Of a stretch of 64,000 bases of DNA, positions 1 through 11,034 are shown piece by piece. Both the position numbers and the translations under genes were made by a program. The notes beneath the pieces were generated by a model, which searched no databases, was not told the origin of the DNA, and worked only from the letters and a program-made list of their open reading frames with translations. This DNA is from Salvelinus alpinus. Its lineage: Eukaryota > Chordata > Actinopteri > Salmoniformes > Salmonidae. The stretch is from contig NC_092087.1 in NCBI RefSeq assembly GCF_045679555.1, positions 20,575,925 through 20,639,924 on the forward strand, in the 5' to 3' direction. Within the stretch, counting starts at the first letter, position 1. Each line of letters opens with the position of its first letter.

Positions 1-108
1 ATGTTTAAAAGTACCGGAATTTTGCAAGCCTGCTTGGGACTATGCAATGTTATAGCTGTAGAATATGCAACACCTATAATAATGACTGTTTCAGTCTCTT
101 GGGCAACT
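1..108. other. Left-edge flank, no gene seen
   Basis: This is the flanking DNA left of the first LTR. No convincing coding signal is present. Short open frames that run on into the LTR are chance frames. Confidence 0.5.
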
Positions 109-516
109 GTCACGACTTCCGCCGGAGTCAGTCCCTCTCCATGTTCGAGCGGCGTTCGGCGGTCGACGTCGCCGGCCTTCTAGCCATCGCCATCGCCAAT
201 CCACTTTTCATTTCCATTTGTTTTGTCTTTGTTTTTTACACACCTGGTTTCAATTCCCCCATTACATGTTAATTATTTAACCCTCTGGTTTCCCCCATGT
301 TTGTGTGCGTGTTTGTTTTATTTGCTCAGGCTGTTACTGACGGCTGGTATTTTGTTGCCGGGTTTTGTTAATACGCCCGTTTATTTCGTGGTACCGGTAT
401 TTTCCCGCACCATAGTATTGTGTTTATACTGGTGTTATCTTGTATTAAATACCTTATCCACGCATCTCAGCTATCCTGCGCCTGACTCCTTTCACCAGTT
501 ACCCACAGCCTTGACA
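109..516 (+). repeat. 5' LTR of decayed Ty3/Gypsy element (family D)
   Basis: The sequence runs from TGTCACGACTTCC to TTGACA and is followed directly by a primer-site-like sequence and a gag reading frame, so it is the 5' LTR. A related copy lies on the other strand at 47641-47989. The shared blocks include the TATTTAACCCTCTG region, the centre and the CCTGCGCCTGACTC end. Its 3' partner LTR is absent because the element is cut off near 2733. Confidence 0.8.
274..280 (+). promoter_or_regulatory. TATA-like box of the family D LTR
   Basis: TATTTAA lies 31 nt upstream of position 305, where the LTR sequence GTGCGTGTTT begins. That sequence is the complement of the primer site at 518-527. If the element self-primes, 305 would be at or next to the start of its RNA, and a TATA-like box at -31 is where one would be expected. 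The box is also conserved in the related LTR at 47641-47989. Confidence 0.5.
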
Positions 517-517
517 G

Positions 518-527
518 AAACACGCAC
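518..527 (+). other. Putative self-primer binding site
   Basis: One base (G) after the LTR end lies AAACACGCAC, a perfect 10-nt reverse complement of GTGCGTGTTT at 305-314 inside the same LTR. It does not start with TGG as a tRNA primer site would. The layout (LTR, G, primer site) is the same as in the intact chromovirus at 53302-58685. Inference: Tf1/sushi-type self-priming. Confidence 0.5.
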
Positions 528-537
528 CCACTCGGAA

Positions 538-1530
538 TGGAGTCAGCAGGTGCCCATGCAGTAGGGGGTGAGGAGCGAGTCCAGCAGCACGCTGCCATGC
601 TATAGCATCTCGGCAGCGCCATGGATCGCGTTCTACAAACCATGGAGCGCTGGGAGAGAAGAGGAGTCCCTCCAGCGTCTTCACCAGGACCACCAGTCTC
701 ACCATTACTCACCCCTCCTTCACCCGGGCCCAGTGGGATTCGGCTCGCCCTCCCGAGGGAGTATGATGGAATGGCGGCGGGTTGTCAGGGGTTCTTGCTC
801 CAGCTAGAGCTCAACCTGGCAACAGTGAGAGGGAAGCCGCCCTCGTCTCCTGCCTCTCAGTGAAAGCCCTGGAGTGGGTCAACGCCGTATGGGGGGAAGA
901 AGAAGCGGTGTTGGACCACTTCGAGCATTTCACCCGCCGCTTCCGGGCCCTCTTTGACCACCCGCCGCTCTACCCTCAGGCGGGTGGTCAAAGAGGGCCC
1001 GGAAGCGGCGGGTGAAATGCTCGAAGTGGTCCAACACCGCTTCTTCTTCCCCCATACGGCGTTGACCCACTCCAGGGCCAACGTCTCATCCACCTGAGGC
1101 AGGGGACGAGGAGCGCACAGGAGTTCGCGTTGGACTTCCGCCGTATGGGGGGACTTCCAGACCCTGGCCGCCGGCGCGGGATGGAACGACAGGGCCCTGA
1201 TCGATCACTACCGGTGCAGTCTGAGCGAGGACGTCCGTCGGTAGTTGGCCTGCAGTTACACCACTCTCACATTTGACCAGCTGGTGGACCTGTCCATCCG
1301 GCTGGATAACCTGCTGGCTACCTGCGGACGTCCAGATCGGGGTCTGTCGGTTCCATCCCCCAGCACCACCGCTCCGACGCCCATGGAGCTGGGAGGTGCT
1401 GCACTTAGGGCAACCGGAGGAGGGGTCGTTCCATGCACCATCTGTGGCCGCAGAGGGCACACTGCCGGTTGGTGCTGGGGAGGTTCCTCTGGGAGTCGAG
1501 GCAGCATGCAGGGCACTCTCGTGTCACCCC
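538..1530 (+). pseudogene. Decayed Gypsy gag
   Basis: Gag of a Ty3/Gypsy retrotransposon, the structural protein that packages element RNA. The first ATG (538) opens a frame that reaches a stop after 22 codons; the frame then resumes with a Met-rich start (MDRVLQTMERWERR). Recognisable gag text follows (ALEWVNAVWG, TLTFDQLVDLSIRLDN, PMELGG). It ends in a CCHC zinc knuckle, CTICGRRGHTAGWC, at about 1435-1480. The centre is wrecked by an inverted duplication at 866-1078 and a second small insertion near 1138. It is not functional. Downstream, the protease and RT lie in the frame of the zinc knuckle, interrupted by a stop at 1668-1670. Confidence 0.75.
866..1078. repeat. Near-perfect palindrome inside gag (about 100-bp arms)
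   Basis: Arm 1 (866-966) and arm 2 (979-1078) are reverse complements over about 100 bp, differing by a single G/C in a homopolymer. They are separated by a 12-nt spacer, GCTCTACCCTCA. Arm 1 reads as sense gag (ALEWVNAVWG...FDHPP) and arm 2 is the same coding segment inverted. It could come from a snap-back event during reverse transcription or replication, or be an assembly or cloning artefact. Confidence 0.85.
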
Positions 1531-1559
1531 AGGTGAGTCGGCACCAGGCTCACCCAGAG

Positions 1560-2733
1560 CCCCCTGTTGCTCACATGTTTTTGTTTATTAATTTTCCTGA
1601 GTTTTCCGCGCATTCCCAGCATAAGGCGCTCGTAGATTCAGGCGCAGCTGGGAATTTTATTGACAGATAATTTGCCCGTAGTTTAGGGATCCCCATTGTT
1701 CCTGTGGATATGCCCTTCCCTGTGCATGCCCTAGATAGTCAACCATTAGGGTCAGGGCTAATTAGGGAGGCCACCGCTCCACTGGGTATGATTACGCAGG
1801 AGGGTCACAAGGAGAGAATCAGTCTCTTCCTTATTGATTCTCCTGTGTTTCCCTTGGTGCTGGGCCTACCCTGGTTGGCCTGTCATGACCCCACTATTTC
1901 GTGGCAACAGAGGGCTCTCACGGGGTGGTCACGAAAGTGCTCGGGGAGGTGTTTAGGGGTTTCCGTTGGTGCTACTACGGTGGAAAGTCCAGACCAGGTC
2001 TCCACCGTGCGCATCCCCTCTGAATATGCCGATTTGGATCTCGCCTTCTGTAAAAAGAAGGCGACTCAATTACCACCCCATCGACAGGGGGATTGTGTGA
2101 TAAATCTCCTGGTAGACGCAACACTTCCCAGGAGTCGCGTGTATCCCTTGTCGCAAGAGGAGATGGCGGCTATGGAAACATATGTCTCTGAATCTCTGGG
2201 GCAGGGGTACATTCGGCCCTCCACTTCACCTGCCTCCTCAAGTTTATTTTTTGTGAAGAAGAAGGATGGAGGTTTATGCCTGTGTATTGACTATCGAGGC
2301 ATCAACCAAATCACTGTGAGGTACAGTTACCCGCTACCTCTCATAGCCAGTGCGATCGAGTCAATGCAGGTGGCGCGCTTCTTCACAAAATTGGATCTCA
2401 GGAGCGCTTACAACCTGGTGCGTATCCGGGAGGGGGACGAGTGGAAGACGGCATTTAGTACCACCTCAGGGCACTATGAGTACCTCGTCATGCCGTACGG
2501 GTTGATGAATGCTCCATCAGTCTTACATGCCTTTGTAGACAAGATTTTCCGGGACCTGCACGGGCAGGGTGTAGTGGTGTATATCAACGACATTCTGATA
2601 TACTCCACTACACTTGCTGAGCATGTGTCCCTGGTGCGCAGGGTGCTTGGTCGACAGTTGGAGCTTGACCTGTACGTCAAGGCTGAGAAATGCCTGTTCT
2701 TTAAACAGTCCGTCTCCTTCCTAGGGTACCGCA
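1560..2733 (+). pseudogene. Decayed Gypsy pol: protease and part of RT
   Basis: The aspartic protease signature LVDSGAAGNFID lies just before an in-frame TAA at 1668-1670. The same frame then continues with the second protease block (VLGLPWLACHDPTISW) and RT motifs: FFVKKKDGG, the LDLRSAYNLVRI block, and the catalytic loop near 2580. That loop reads YINDILIYS instead of Y-I-D-D, so the first catalytic Asp is Asn. The frame ends after SFLGY, where sequence of the TTAA-flanked repeat takes over at about 2734. RNase H, integrase and the 3' LTR are missing. It is dead by stop, catalytic substitution and truncation. Confidence 0.8.
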
Positions 2734-3839
2734 AAGAGAGATACGCATATTTCAACCCTGCTGTAACGGCTGTCGTCGGTGGAAGAAGGTGAGGACCAAG
2801 GTGCAGCGTGGTAAGTGTTCATGATATTTAATAATAATCAAAACTGAACACTGAATAACAAAACAACAAAGAAACAACCGAAAACAGTTCTGTCTGGTGC
2901 AGACACACAAAGACTGAAAATAACCACCCACAAAACCCAACAGAAAACAGGCTACCTAAATATGGTTCCCAATCAGAGACAATGACTAACACCTGCCTCT
3001 GATTGAGAACCATATCAGGCCAAACAAGAAAACCAACACAGAAACACAAAACATAGATAACCCACCCAACTCACGCCCTGACCACACTAAAACAAAGAAA
3101 ATACAAAAGAACTATGGTCAGAACGTGACACCTGCAGGCGCAACACAAAACACAGAAATAAAAATATAATTCCTGCCTTACCTTTGACGAACTTCTGTTG
3201 TTGACACTCCAATATGTCCCATAAACATCACAAATGGTGCTTTTGTTCGATTAATTCCGTCGATATATATCCAAAATGTCCATTTATTGGAGCGTTTGAT
3301 CCAGAAAAACACAGGTTCCAACTTGCTCAAACGTGACGACAAAATATCTCAAAGGTTACCTGTAAAATTTGCCAAAAAATTTCAAACTACTTTTCTAATA
3401 CAACTTTAGGTATTTTTTAACGTTAATAATCGATAAAATTGAAGACAGGATGATTTGTGTTCAATACAGGATTAAAACCAAATGTAGCATGCCTTCTGGT
3501 CATGCACTTCAATCAAACAGGACACCTAGAGTGACTCCGTAGGAACTGCAAGCATTTCGCTTAGAAATCTGGTTTCCCAATGAAAACCCATTGAAAAGAG
3601 TGGAGAAAACAAATCTGAATGGTTTATCCTTGGGGTTTCGCCTGCTAAATAAGTTCTGTTATACTCACAGACATGATTCAAACATTTTTAGAAACTTCAG
3701 AGTGTTTTCTATCCAAATCTACTAATAATATGCATATTTTATCTTCTGGAGATGAGTAGCTGGCAGTTGAATTTGGATATGCTTTTCATCCAAACGTGAA
3801 AATGCTGCCCCCTACCCTAGAGAAGTTAACAACGCACAC
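2734..3839 (+). mobile_element. TTAA-flanked repeat copy P1 (5' truncated)
   Basis: From about 2734 the sequence matches the interior of the copy at 36762-37810 (for example TTACCTTTGACGAA, CCATAAACATCACAAATGG and the ATAATATGCATAT block). It ends in GAAG followed by TTAA at 3836-3839. The first roughly 245 bp of the family are missing where it joins the Gypsy remnant. A solo LTR sits inside at 2762-3130. It is non-coding. Termini and TTAA suggest a piggyBac-like non-autonomous transposon (inference). Confidence 0.65.
2762..3130 (-). repeat. Solo LTR, family A, TSD CCTGC
   Basis: A 369-bp unit begins TGTAACGGC and ends CGTGACA. It is flanked on both sides by CCTGC (2757-2761 and 3131-3135), a perfect 5-bp target duplication typical of Ty3/Gypsy insertion followed by LTR-LTR recombination. 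Related copies are at 18373-18715, 29230-29660 and 59680-60021. It is inserted in repeat copy P1. Confidence 0.85.
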
Positions 3840-5084
3840 ACACTCATGAAATATATCATTACATTTCCTCCCAAATGAGCGGCGTTGTGGCACTAACTGA
3901 TGGTTGTATGGGGGAGTTGTTTATGGCTCTATCACTTTCTACGTGCCGAAGAAAATGAAACAAAATGAATGAAAGCATAAACAAAACAAAATATAGTTAT
4001 GCCACCTTAATCATCTAATTGGACTGTATTCTATCTACGTCCATGGTCTTGGCAAAATGACCCTATCATGGCATTGTCTAATGTCATATCTAGGGCTTTC
4101 CTAATTTGCGGGGTGTTGCTTAGGGTACTATCCTAAGTTGATAACTATATGATAAGTCTACAGCTGTAAGGCACTAGTTTTGGGCAGTCTACAGGGATAA
4201 CCTATGGACATCTGAAAAGAAAACTGGTGAGTGCTGTAGCTGTAGAGTTAAAGGCCTCAAAATAAATGCTTAGGCTGGTATTTTGCTCAGACCCTTAAGT
4301 GATCCTAGCATAAATCCTAATTGGATGTTCTGTTGTGCATGTGCGTTTATGCTTACGCAAGCGCACATGTCAAAGGGAAGGAAACCAAGTATCCTGGTAG
4401 ATTACAACTTGTTCAGAATGAGTCTGACATAGTCAGGTAATTTTCAGGTCAATGCCTGGAGGTCAGTCAGAATTGGTGTCGAGGGAGTATGTAGTGGGTT
4501 TTACTACCAGTCACTGTCTTCCACTATTGTAGTGGCGGTAGGTATGAAGAAGTCTACTTCATAGCTATGTTATCCACGGAGGAGCTAACCTCATGACGGA
4601 AGTACTCTTTAAGTATTGGACCAGTCATACGTGGTGTGATCATGGTTCATGACTTCTAATAACTTTTCTCCTGACCGGAGGGTTCTATTTATTAGTGGCG
4701 TGTGTTAACCATTGGAAGAGTGCAATGGAGATTCCCTTCCCCGTGTTGCACTCTGAGTGACTCCTATGTTGCTATTATCAATAGCAATTTAACTTGTGAG
4801 GTTACTAATCCTCTTACTGAGTGTTGATGGACTGACTGTGGTATTGGTACTGCTACTCAAGGGGTCCAGTTGTCCTACCGATTTATTCTGAAATGTTTTC
4901 CTACAGGAATACATGATTAGAGCATTTTACTAGTTGTCTTGTAGTGGCTACTACACATGGCAAGGAATGATTATTGTTGCCATTTGTTTTGGAGGTGGAC
5001 AAGTCCACTGGACTTCCTTTACGGCCAGTGTGGTACACCTCAGTACTATCTTAGATGTGTTCTAAGATAATCCCCGTCTAGTTG
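3840..5084. other. Unassigned non-coding stretch
   Basis: No open frame of useful length exists on either strand and no family was recognised. It lies between repeat P1 and the coding part of the minus-strand gag-protease element, so it could be that element's 3' region. A small inverted repeat (CATGTGCG at 4338-4345 against CGCACATG at 4362-4369) is present. Confidence 0.4.
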
Positions 5085-5602
5085 CCTGTCTGCTCCTCAC
5101 TGTTCTTAAAGGGGAGTTTACAACTAGATTTGATTTATGCTCTGGCGGCCTCGTACAGTGTTGTCCGTAGTCTCGACCCCCCCACCGGCCTCGATAAGGC
5201 TCATCATGGGTCTGGGCTACTATTCCCCCCCTTTGTGTCTCGGGACCCCCCCACCAGCGGGTGTTGTTGGTATCCGAGGCGCAAACGAAAAGTTTGAATG
5301 TACGAGTTGTCAGTGGCATTATGAGAATGGCTGTAACCTTTCCACCAAATCTCCTGGTGTTTGTGCTTCAACACCCTCAGTGGCTGTCGAGGTCTGTCAG
5401 TCACCACCGCGTCCGCGTGTGGCAACCTCTTCAGTACCTGCAAACTGAGACGAGGATATCGGTCTGTGATATTGCTAAGTGTTTCACCAGTGGGAGTCAT
5501 TGGGTCAGTTGCTGGACTGACGCCATTAGTGTCATTGTAAGAGTTGACAGTCCCCCACAAAGCAGAAGGTGTATCATCGGAAGCAGCGTATACTCTGCGC
5601 AT
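5085..5602 (-). pseudogene. Downstream part of gag-protease element, unrecognised
   Basis: Open minus-strand frames continue just beyond the protease frame, starting MRRVYAASDDTPSALWG. They are probably a frame-shifted extension of the same polyprotein. They are rich in Pro, Thr, Arg and Asp, with no reverse-transcriptase, RNase H or integrase motif. The function is not recognised. Confidence 0.4.
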
Positions 5603-5611
5603 CGATGTTTT

Positions 5612-6328
5612 TCAAACTGAGACAGCCACAGTGCGTGCGGAAGTGTCCGAAGGGCAAGAGAAGTTCATCTCAACTACCGTATTGCACCACTGTAAGGAGG
5701 AGGGAAGTTCCTCATTCACAGAGACAGCTGGCTCAAAATCATGACAAGAATGGTCAATCAGATTGGCTGATGGAATGTGTCGAGATATCGTAATATCTCC
5801 TTGGATCGGATTCTGCACCATTAGGTTTCTAAACGTCCTTTTCACAAGGGGTGCTTTCGACAGATACCCCTCGTGAATGACTGCGTTGCAGCTAGCATTA
5901 GAGGAGGACAGTGTAGTCAGTGGAGAAGGCACTGTGGCCTGTGACCATACCTGGATGGTTTTCCAATCCATCAATGGGAGTAACCAATCCATCAAGTCTG
6001 CTCTAAGTAGCAGGGGTACAGTTTCGAGGCTGGTAAAATACACAGGGTGAACGAGCGATACGTCCTTGAAGTGTAGTTTCAGCATGACTCTCAATGTAAG
6101 AGGCGAGGTAGTCTGAGTGACCCCTCGAAGTGTAGTGTCGCATCGTTCCACTTTTAACCAACGTTTAGTTGGCTTCAAAGCTCTTTTGAGATCATCGAAC
6201 AATGTTTGAGAGATGAGTGATATTGCCGCACCCGTATCAATTAGCGCATGACAAGTTAAGCAGTCCTCCAGGACTGTTTCCAGGTATGGTCGTTTCGGTT
6301 CGTGTTTAGTGGACACATTCCCTACAAA
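5612..6328 (-). pseudogene. Retroviral-type aspartic protease
   Basis: The frame carries CHALIDTGAAISLIS, the catalytic D-T-G motif of a retropepsin followed by the usual hydrophobic segment. The later LLLRADLMDWLLP stretch may be the second conserved strand. It lies in the same frame as the end of gag and is separated from it by a single TAA (6329-6331). This is either the remnant of stop-codon read-through expression or a nonsense mutation. The segment after the protease core, to about 5612, is low in recognisable motifs. No RT follows within the window. Confidence 0.65.
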
Positions 6329-8647
6329 TTAGAGTGGTCGTTCGCAACGACGTGATGTGTCATTTCTGTTCAAGGTGGAAGCAGATCGACTTTTCAGATT
6401 TTGAGTGGGCTTGGCTTTAACAAAGCATTTGACCTTTTTCTTCGCAACCTTTGTATCAGAGTCTATAGACAAAGCCCGTGGGCTTGTTTCTTGATTAAGC
6501 GGGCCCTGGATAGGGTCTCGAGTGAGAGTGGGAGAGATTTGAATTGTAACGTCCTTGCTATGGGTGTTAATTCCTGCGGACCTGGTGTCCGGTAATTCCC
6601 CGTCTAGTCCTTGTGACTTATCTTTTATCCTTTTCTCAAATGTTTGTCGCTTTAGTTCTTCGCGTAGTGGAACTTCTGGAGAACATTGGTCTACATTTTG
6701 ATCGTCCTTCAACCCTTTGTTACCCTTGTGCTCTGACACTTTGTGTGTGTTGGGTGCAGGAACGTAGCGAACAGGTCGATTATAGCGGTAGTCGTTTTGA
6801 TGGCAACGTACTTTACAGTTATGTCGACCGCGGTGGTTATTGGATTCGTGGTTTCGTGTTAGAAACCGTTGTTGTGCGGCATCTCTCAACGCTCCAATAC
6901 CTGATAATGCACCCTCTAACTGGAGTGAGTGCTCCCGGTCAAACTTCAAAACCGAGTGGTCAGGGCTCTTAGCGTTGCGAGCTTTTGATGCCTCAAAAGC
7001 TGTGCTTGCAAGCTCTCTGAGTTGTAAGGTAGGCAAGCCAACGTGGGCTGCAGGGCCCAAGTAGGTAATGAAGGTGGGTACATGTTCGAAAGAAACATTT
7101 GTTTGAATGGTAACAGCTCTTCCATTCCTGTTTCAGTGAGTAGGCGAAAGTAAGCTGAACGAAGCCTATGATAGTAAGCTTGTGGGTGTTCGTTCCGAGC
7201 TTGTTTGACCGTGTTAGCTAGTGAGCTATCGTGTTTGCAAGTCACAGAACCATTGGATTCTAATTTCAATGCTGTGGCAAGTTTAGCGTAGTCATTTAGC
7301 ACGTGTTGCTGTTGTATGCGAATTAACCTTGTCACGTGTCTATTCGATGTTCGCTTCAACAGGTAAACCCTGTCAGAACCCGTAGCGTTCGGGTAGCCAC
7401 CCAACGCGTCCTCTATGTCAGCTAGGAACGTCTCAGTATTGTTTGGCTGACCTGGAACAGGGTCAAAGGTGGGGAAATTCTTGACGAGTTTGTCAAGGTA
7501 TTCCGCGTCAAGCGGGCGGAGAGGGTTGGCTTCATCCTGTGGGGAAAGTGGGGCCGAAAGGCCAAGAGGAGAAGCCAAGCTTTGGCTTTGTTGGCCAAGA
7601 GGCGCCATATTCCTCAGTGCCGAATGGCCAAGAGGAGAAGACTGAGGGACACATGGAGGCAATGTCTGAAACCTATCGTCTTCACTCCTTTGAGTACCGT
7701 ACTCCGGTTGCTTGGATGGATAGTCATGCTGTAGAGCGTGACCATTCTGGACTTCCTCCAGATGGTACCTAAGGGTGGTATTCTGCTGCATTGCAGAGTC
7801 CACTTGAGCGCTTAGAGTACTGATTTTGGACACGTGAGTGTCGCACTTGCTCCTTTCGGTCTAAAACTTATCTGTCATGGTTTGCAGATAGAGGTCTTGA
7901 GTATGAAGCGAGAGATTCAGTGATGAGATTTCTTCTGCTTGCTTGGAAATCAATAATCAATTAATCTTGATCACCCGAGTTCTCTCAACATTCATTTGGT
8001 CAGCGACTTCAATGAGTTCTGCTGATTTGTCATCCAACTTAGTCATTGTGTTCATCAACTGATCGTCTTTGGTCTGCAGAATTTGGAGTAGAACATTGTT
8101 ACCTTGAGTAACGTTCAACAAAACTGCCTGCATGTTATCAAATTGCGCACTCCTGTTTGTAGATAACTCGACAGATTTCTCTAGTTTGGAGTGGACTACA
8201 TCGTATTTAGTCTTGGCTAAATAGAGTTGTTCCTGGAGACAACGATTTTGTTGAAGAGTTTGTGCTCGTTCATCGTCATGAGTATTTGCAATTACTTTTA
8301 ATTGTTCAGATTTCAAACGCAGTTCCTCGACTAGCAGAATGTTTTAATTTCCTGCTTTTGTCAATAGTTGCTCAGTTCTCTCCACCTGTGCCCTCATGTT
8401 AGTCATGTCTTGCACGTGCTTCAGCTGTGCACTGTGGTATTGGACCGATGACAACCTTTGATGGCGATACATAAGTGCTAAAGTGGAGAGAACCGTCACA
8501 AAGCCTGTGTTTGATGGTTGAGTTTTTTTCGCTAATGGCATAATTAGGGTTGGTATCGCTGCTGAGGTCAGAGATCAATCCTTTTATGGGTGGAGATTCG
8601 CTAATTAGCGGAGGAGTGGTGACCACCTCCTTTGATAGCTTGCACAT
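6329..8647 (-). pseudogene. Gag-like polyprotein with long coiled coil, broken
   Basis: Order from the start at about 8647: a short N-terminal frame (MCKLSKEVV...), a frameshift before 8541, then a long coiled-coil-like region (8541 to about 7800). That region is one frame interrupted by in-frame stops at about 8344, 7957 and 7860. A capsid-like region follows ([34 protein letters not shown]) at about 7800-7063. A frameshift near 7063 leads to a basic tail to 6329 with Arg-rich segments but no CCHC zinc knuckle. Coiled coil, capsid and basic tail without a knuckle is unlike the Ty3/Gypsy gags in this window. The retroelement class is unresolved. Confidence 0.6.
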
Positions 8648-9758
8648 TATTAGAAAGATTTAGAGGAAACGTGTTCCTATTTTTTTCCAAAGTTTTGGTT
8701 TGGAATTCATTGGAAGCTGTAAAGACAAGTTTAATCGATTTATAGATGTTGACGAACCATCACTACCGTACCAGTAATGTGGAAGTTGGACGTGAATGAA
8801 TTTGCAAAAGCAAATTTAATTTAATTAACCTGAGAAGTTGCTTCATCTAGGTTAGTTTGGAAAAAGTTTACAATGTCTCATTTAGAAAACTCATCAATTT
8901 GGATATTATTTAAAAGATCCACTTGAGAATGTAAATCTGGCAATTTCACTTATTAGTTCAATTGAATAAGACATCGATATCCGTCTGGATATCATAAGTA
9001 ATGACTTGAGTGTGACCTGAATAATTATTCTTGAAGGAATGTACTGGCACACTTCAGCGGTCACTGATTGCCCACGCTGAAATCAAGTGGAAGTACCCAG
9101 GGCGCGACTTCCGTTCCGCAATGCAGAGGAATTACAATGTGGCACCAAACAAAATGGCTGTTTTTCCCTTTGTTAGCTTAACATCTCGTGCAAGCTAATC
9201 CTACTTTTTACGCTTTCAGCACAACATAGGATGGGAAAGGTTTTACTTATAACTATTATGTTCAAACCCTTTTCGGCGTTATTTTGACGATGTTTTAACC
9301 GGAACACGCGGCAAACAACGAAATGCACCGTGGTCTACTCGCGTGGAACCGCGAGAGACAGATAGATACTTATCGCTGGTCAAGCTAATATCTCCTGAAT
9401 TTCAATCGGCTGGCCCTTTGTCCTCGCTCGAGAAATTAAATGACTGAGCCTACACGCGTCTGAAACGCGCGAGGCAGAAATAGCCCTGCGTTTGACCAAA
9501 CGCTCTATTTCTCAGATTTCTATCATTAGCTTTAACAGCCCTTATACAGAACTGTATAGTTTACGCTACCCACTGACAACGTCAGAGAACAACATGGAGG
9601 CGGGGAATCTTCAGCACACACACCACCAATAATTCCTGTCTCCAACTCCCATAATGTGTTTAATAAACTTGGTATATTATGTAATCTGCTTTTCAATTTT
9701 ATACAGGCTAAATCAAAATGAAAGCGTCACCCATTTTAGATTCCTCACAGGGGGCACC
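8648..9758 (-). other. Leader between LTR and gag; primer-site-like start
   Basis: This is a non-coding leader of the minus-strand element. Next to the LTR, the minus strand reads TGGTGCCCCCTGTGAGG two bases after the LTR end. That has the TGG start of a tRNA primer site, but I could not match it to a specific tRNA. Confidence 0.45.
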
Positions 9759-11027
9759 ATATGTGTCGTGTCTTTGGCTATGCCGGATTAAGTTATATGA
9801 CATGCTATTCTATAAAATCCTTTCTCTGTAATTAATATTACCTGATTGAGCTAATCATGTAAATGTAATTAACTAGAAAGTCGGGGCACCACGAAATAAT
9901 ATTTATAGAGCTGTTATCTTCCGAATAAACTCTTAAAGACCTAGTAATATTTTACATCAATAGCAGTCAATATTAATCGTCAACCTTATTTCAGTCTTAT
10001 CTGAAAGTTGTAAATTCTTGGTTATCTTCACAAACCCTGGCTAACAAGTTGAATCAGCAATACAAATTTGGGTTTAATTATTTATTTATCTAAATACCTA
10101 ACTAATCACACAGAATTACATATACACAGAATGAACCATACATTGATTACAAATTACGTCATAAAGGAAAACGTCCCTGGCGGACGGAGCAGATATGACA
10201 GCTGGTTGCACAAAGAAAAGGGGGTTGGGTTTGAGTGAAAGAGCGGGAAGACTGAAGAACAAAGGGAGAAGCTATGTCTCTATCGGGCCGTAGGCAGCTA
10301 CCCTATCGTAAATACAGAATCTTATGCATTCTAAATTACCGTCCATTTGGAAAAGGAAAATGCAATAAATATTTACTTTGAGCTGCGCTTCAATAGGTTG
10401 ATGGTAGATGGAAGGCCATGTTGCCCAACAGAGTCCTTTGTCCTTTGAAGAGTGTCTCTGGTGGTGAACAGGATACGTTGTAGTGTCGTCGTTGTGTGGT
10501 AGACGGGATACTCTGTCTGTCCTCTCCTAGCCCACGTTTACAGCGGCCGCTGCTAATTCAACGGCTAGGAGGTATCACTTCTGTAGCGAATAAGAGTTCA
10601 AAGTTCATACCATTCGCAACCAAAGCTTACACTGAGGTTGGCTTCGTTCTGTAGTTATCATCTGAATCCTTCTGACATCAGACCGTCGTCCTAATGTACC
10701 AGGAACAGAAGGTTACATTTTCGTCAAGGGCTTATATAGTGGAGGGAGAGAAGGGTGTGTTTCATAGTTTATAACCCATGTCTCTTCACAGGGGCGGGCC
10801 ACTGATTGAGCAGAGTTCTAATCTTATGAAAACCCAATTCTCTCATTTGGAAGCTAAAATTACATTTAATCTTTTCACAAATAGTTTCATTTAAATTGCA
10901 TTTAAATTGCACAACAATTCCATGTGAATCTGGAATTGAATAACTATAATGTGTAGACTTTCCCAGATACAGTTTATGTCGTCCTGTCATCAGTCATAAT
11001 GTCTCAGATGACAACCGAACTGACATC
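9759..11027 (-). repeat. 5' LTR (about 1.27 kb) of the gag-protease element
   Basis: On the plus strand the unit runs from TGTGTCGTGTCTTTGG to CTGACATCA, giving TG...CA ends. On the minus strand it contains a clear TATATAAG box (10731-10738) and AATAAA-type signals near 10080, in the right order for U3, R and U5. The matching 3' LTR is not found in the window, so a target duplication cannot be tested. Exact ends are approximate. Confidence 0.6.
10732..10738 (-). promoter_or_regulatory. TATA box of the 1.27-kb LTR
   Basis: The minus strand reads ACTATATAAGCCC, a strong TATA box about 290 bp into the LTR. It is the expected promoter for the gag-protease element. Confidence 0.55.
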
Positions 11028-11034
11028 ATATTCA

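Noticed and set aside
866..1078. CRISPR-like or attenuator hairpin
   Set aside because: It is a single inverted duplication of a retrotransposon coding segment in a fish genome; there are no repeat-spacer units.
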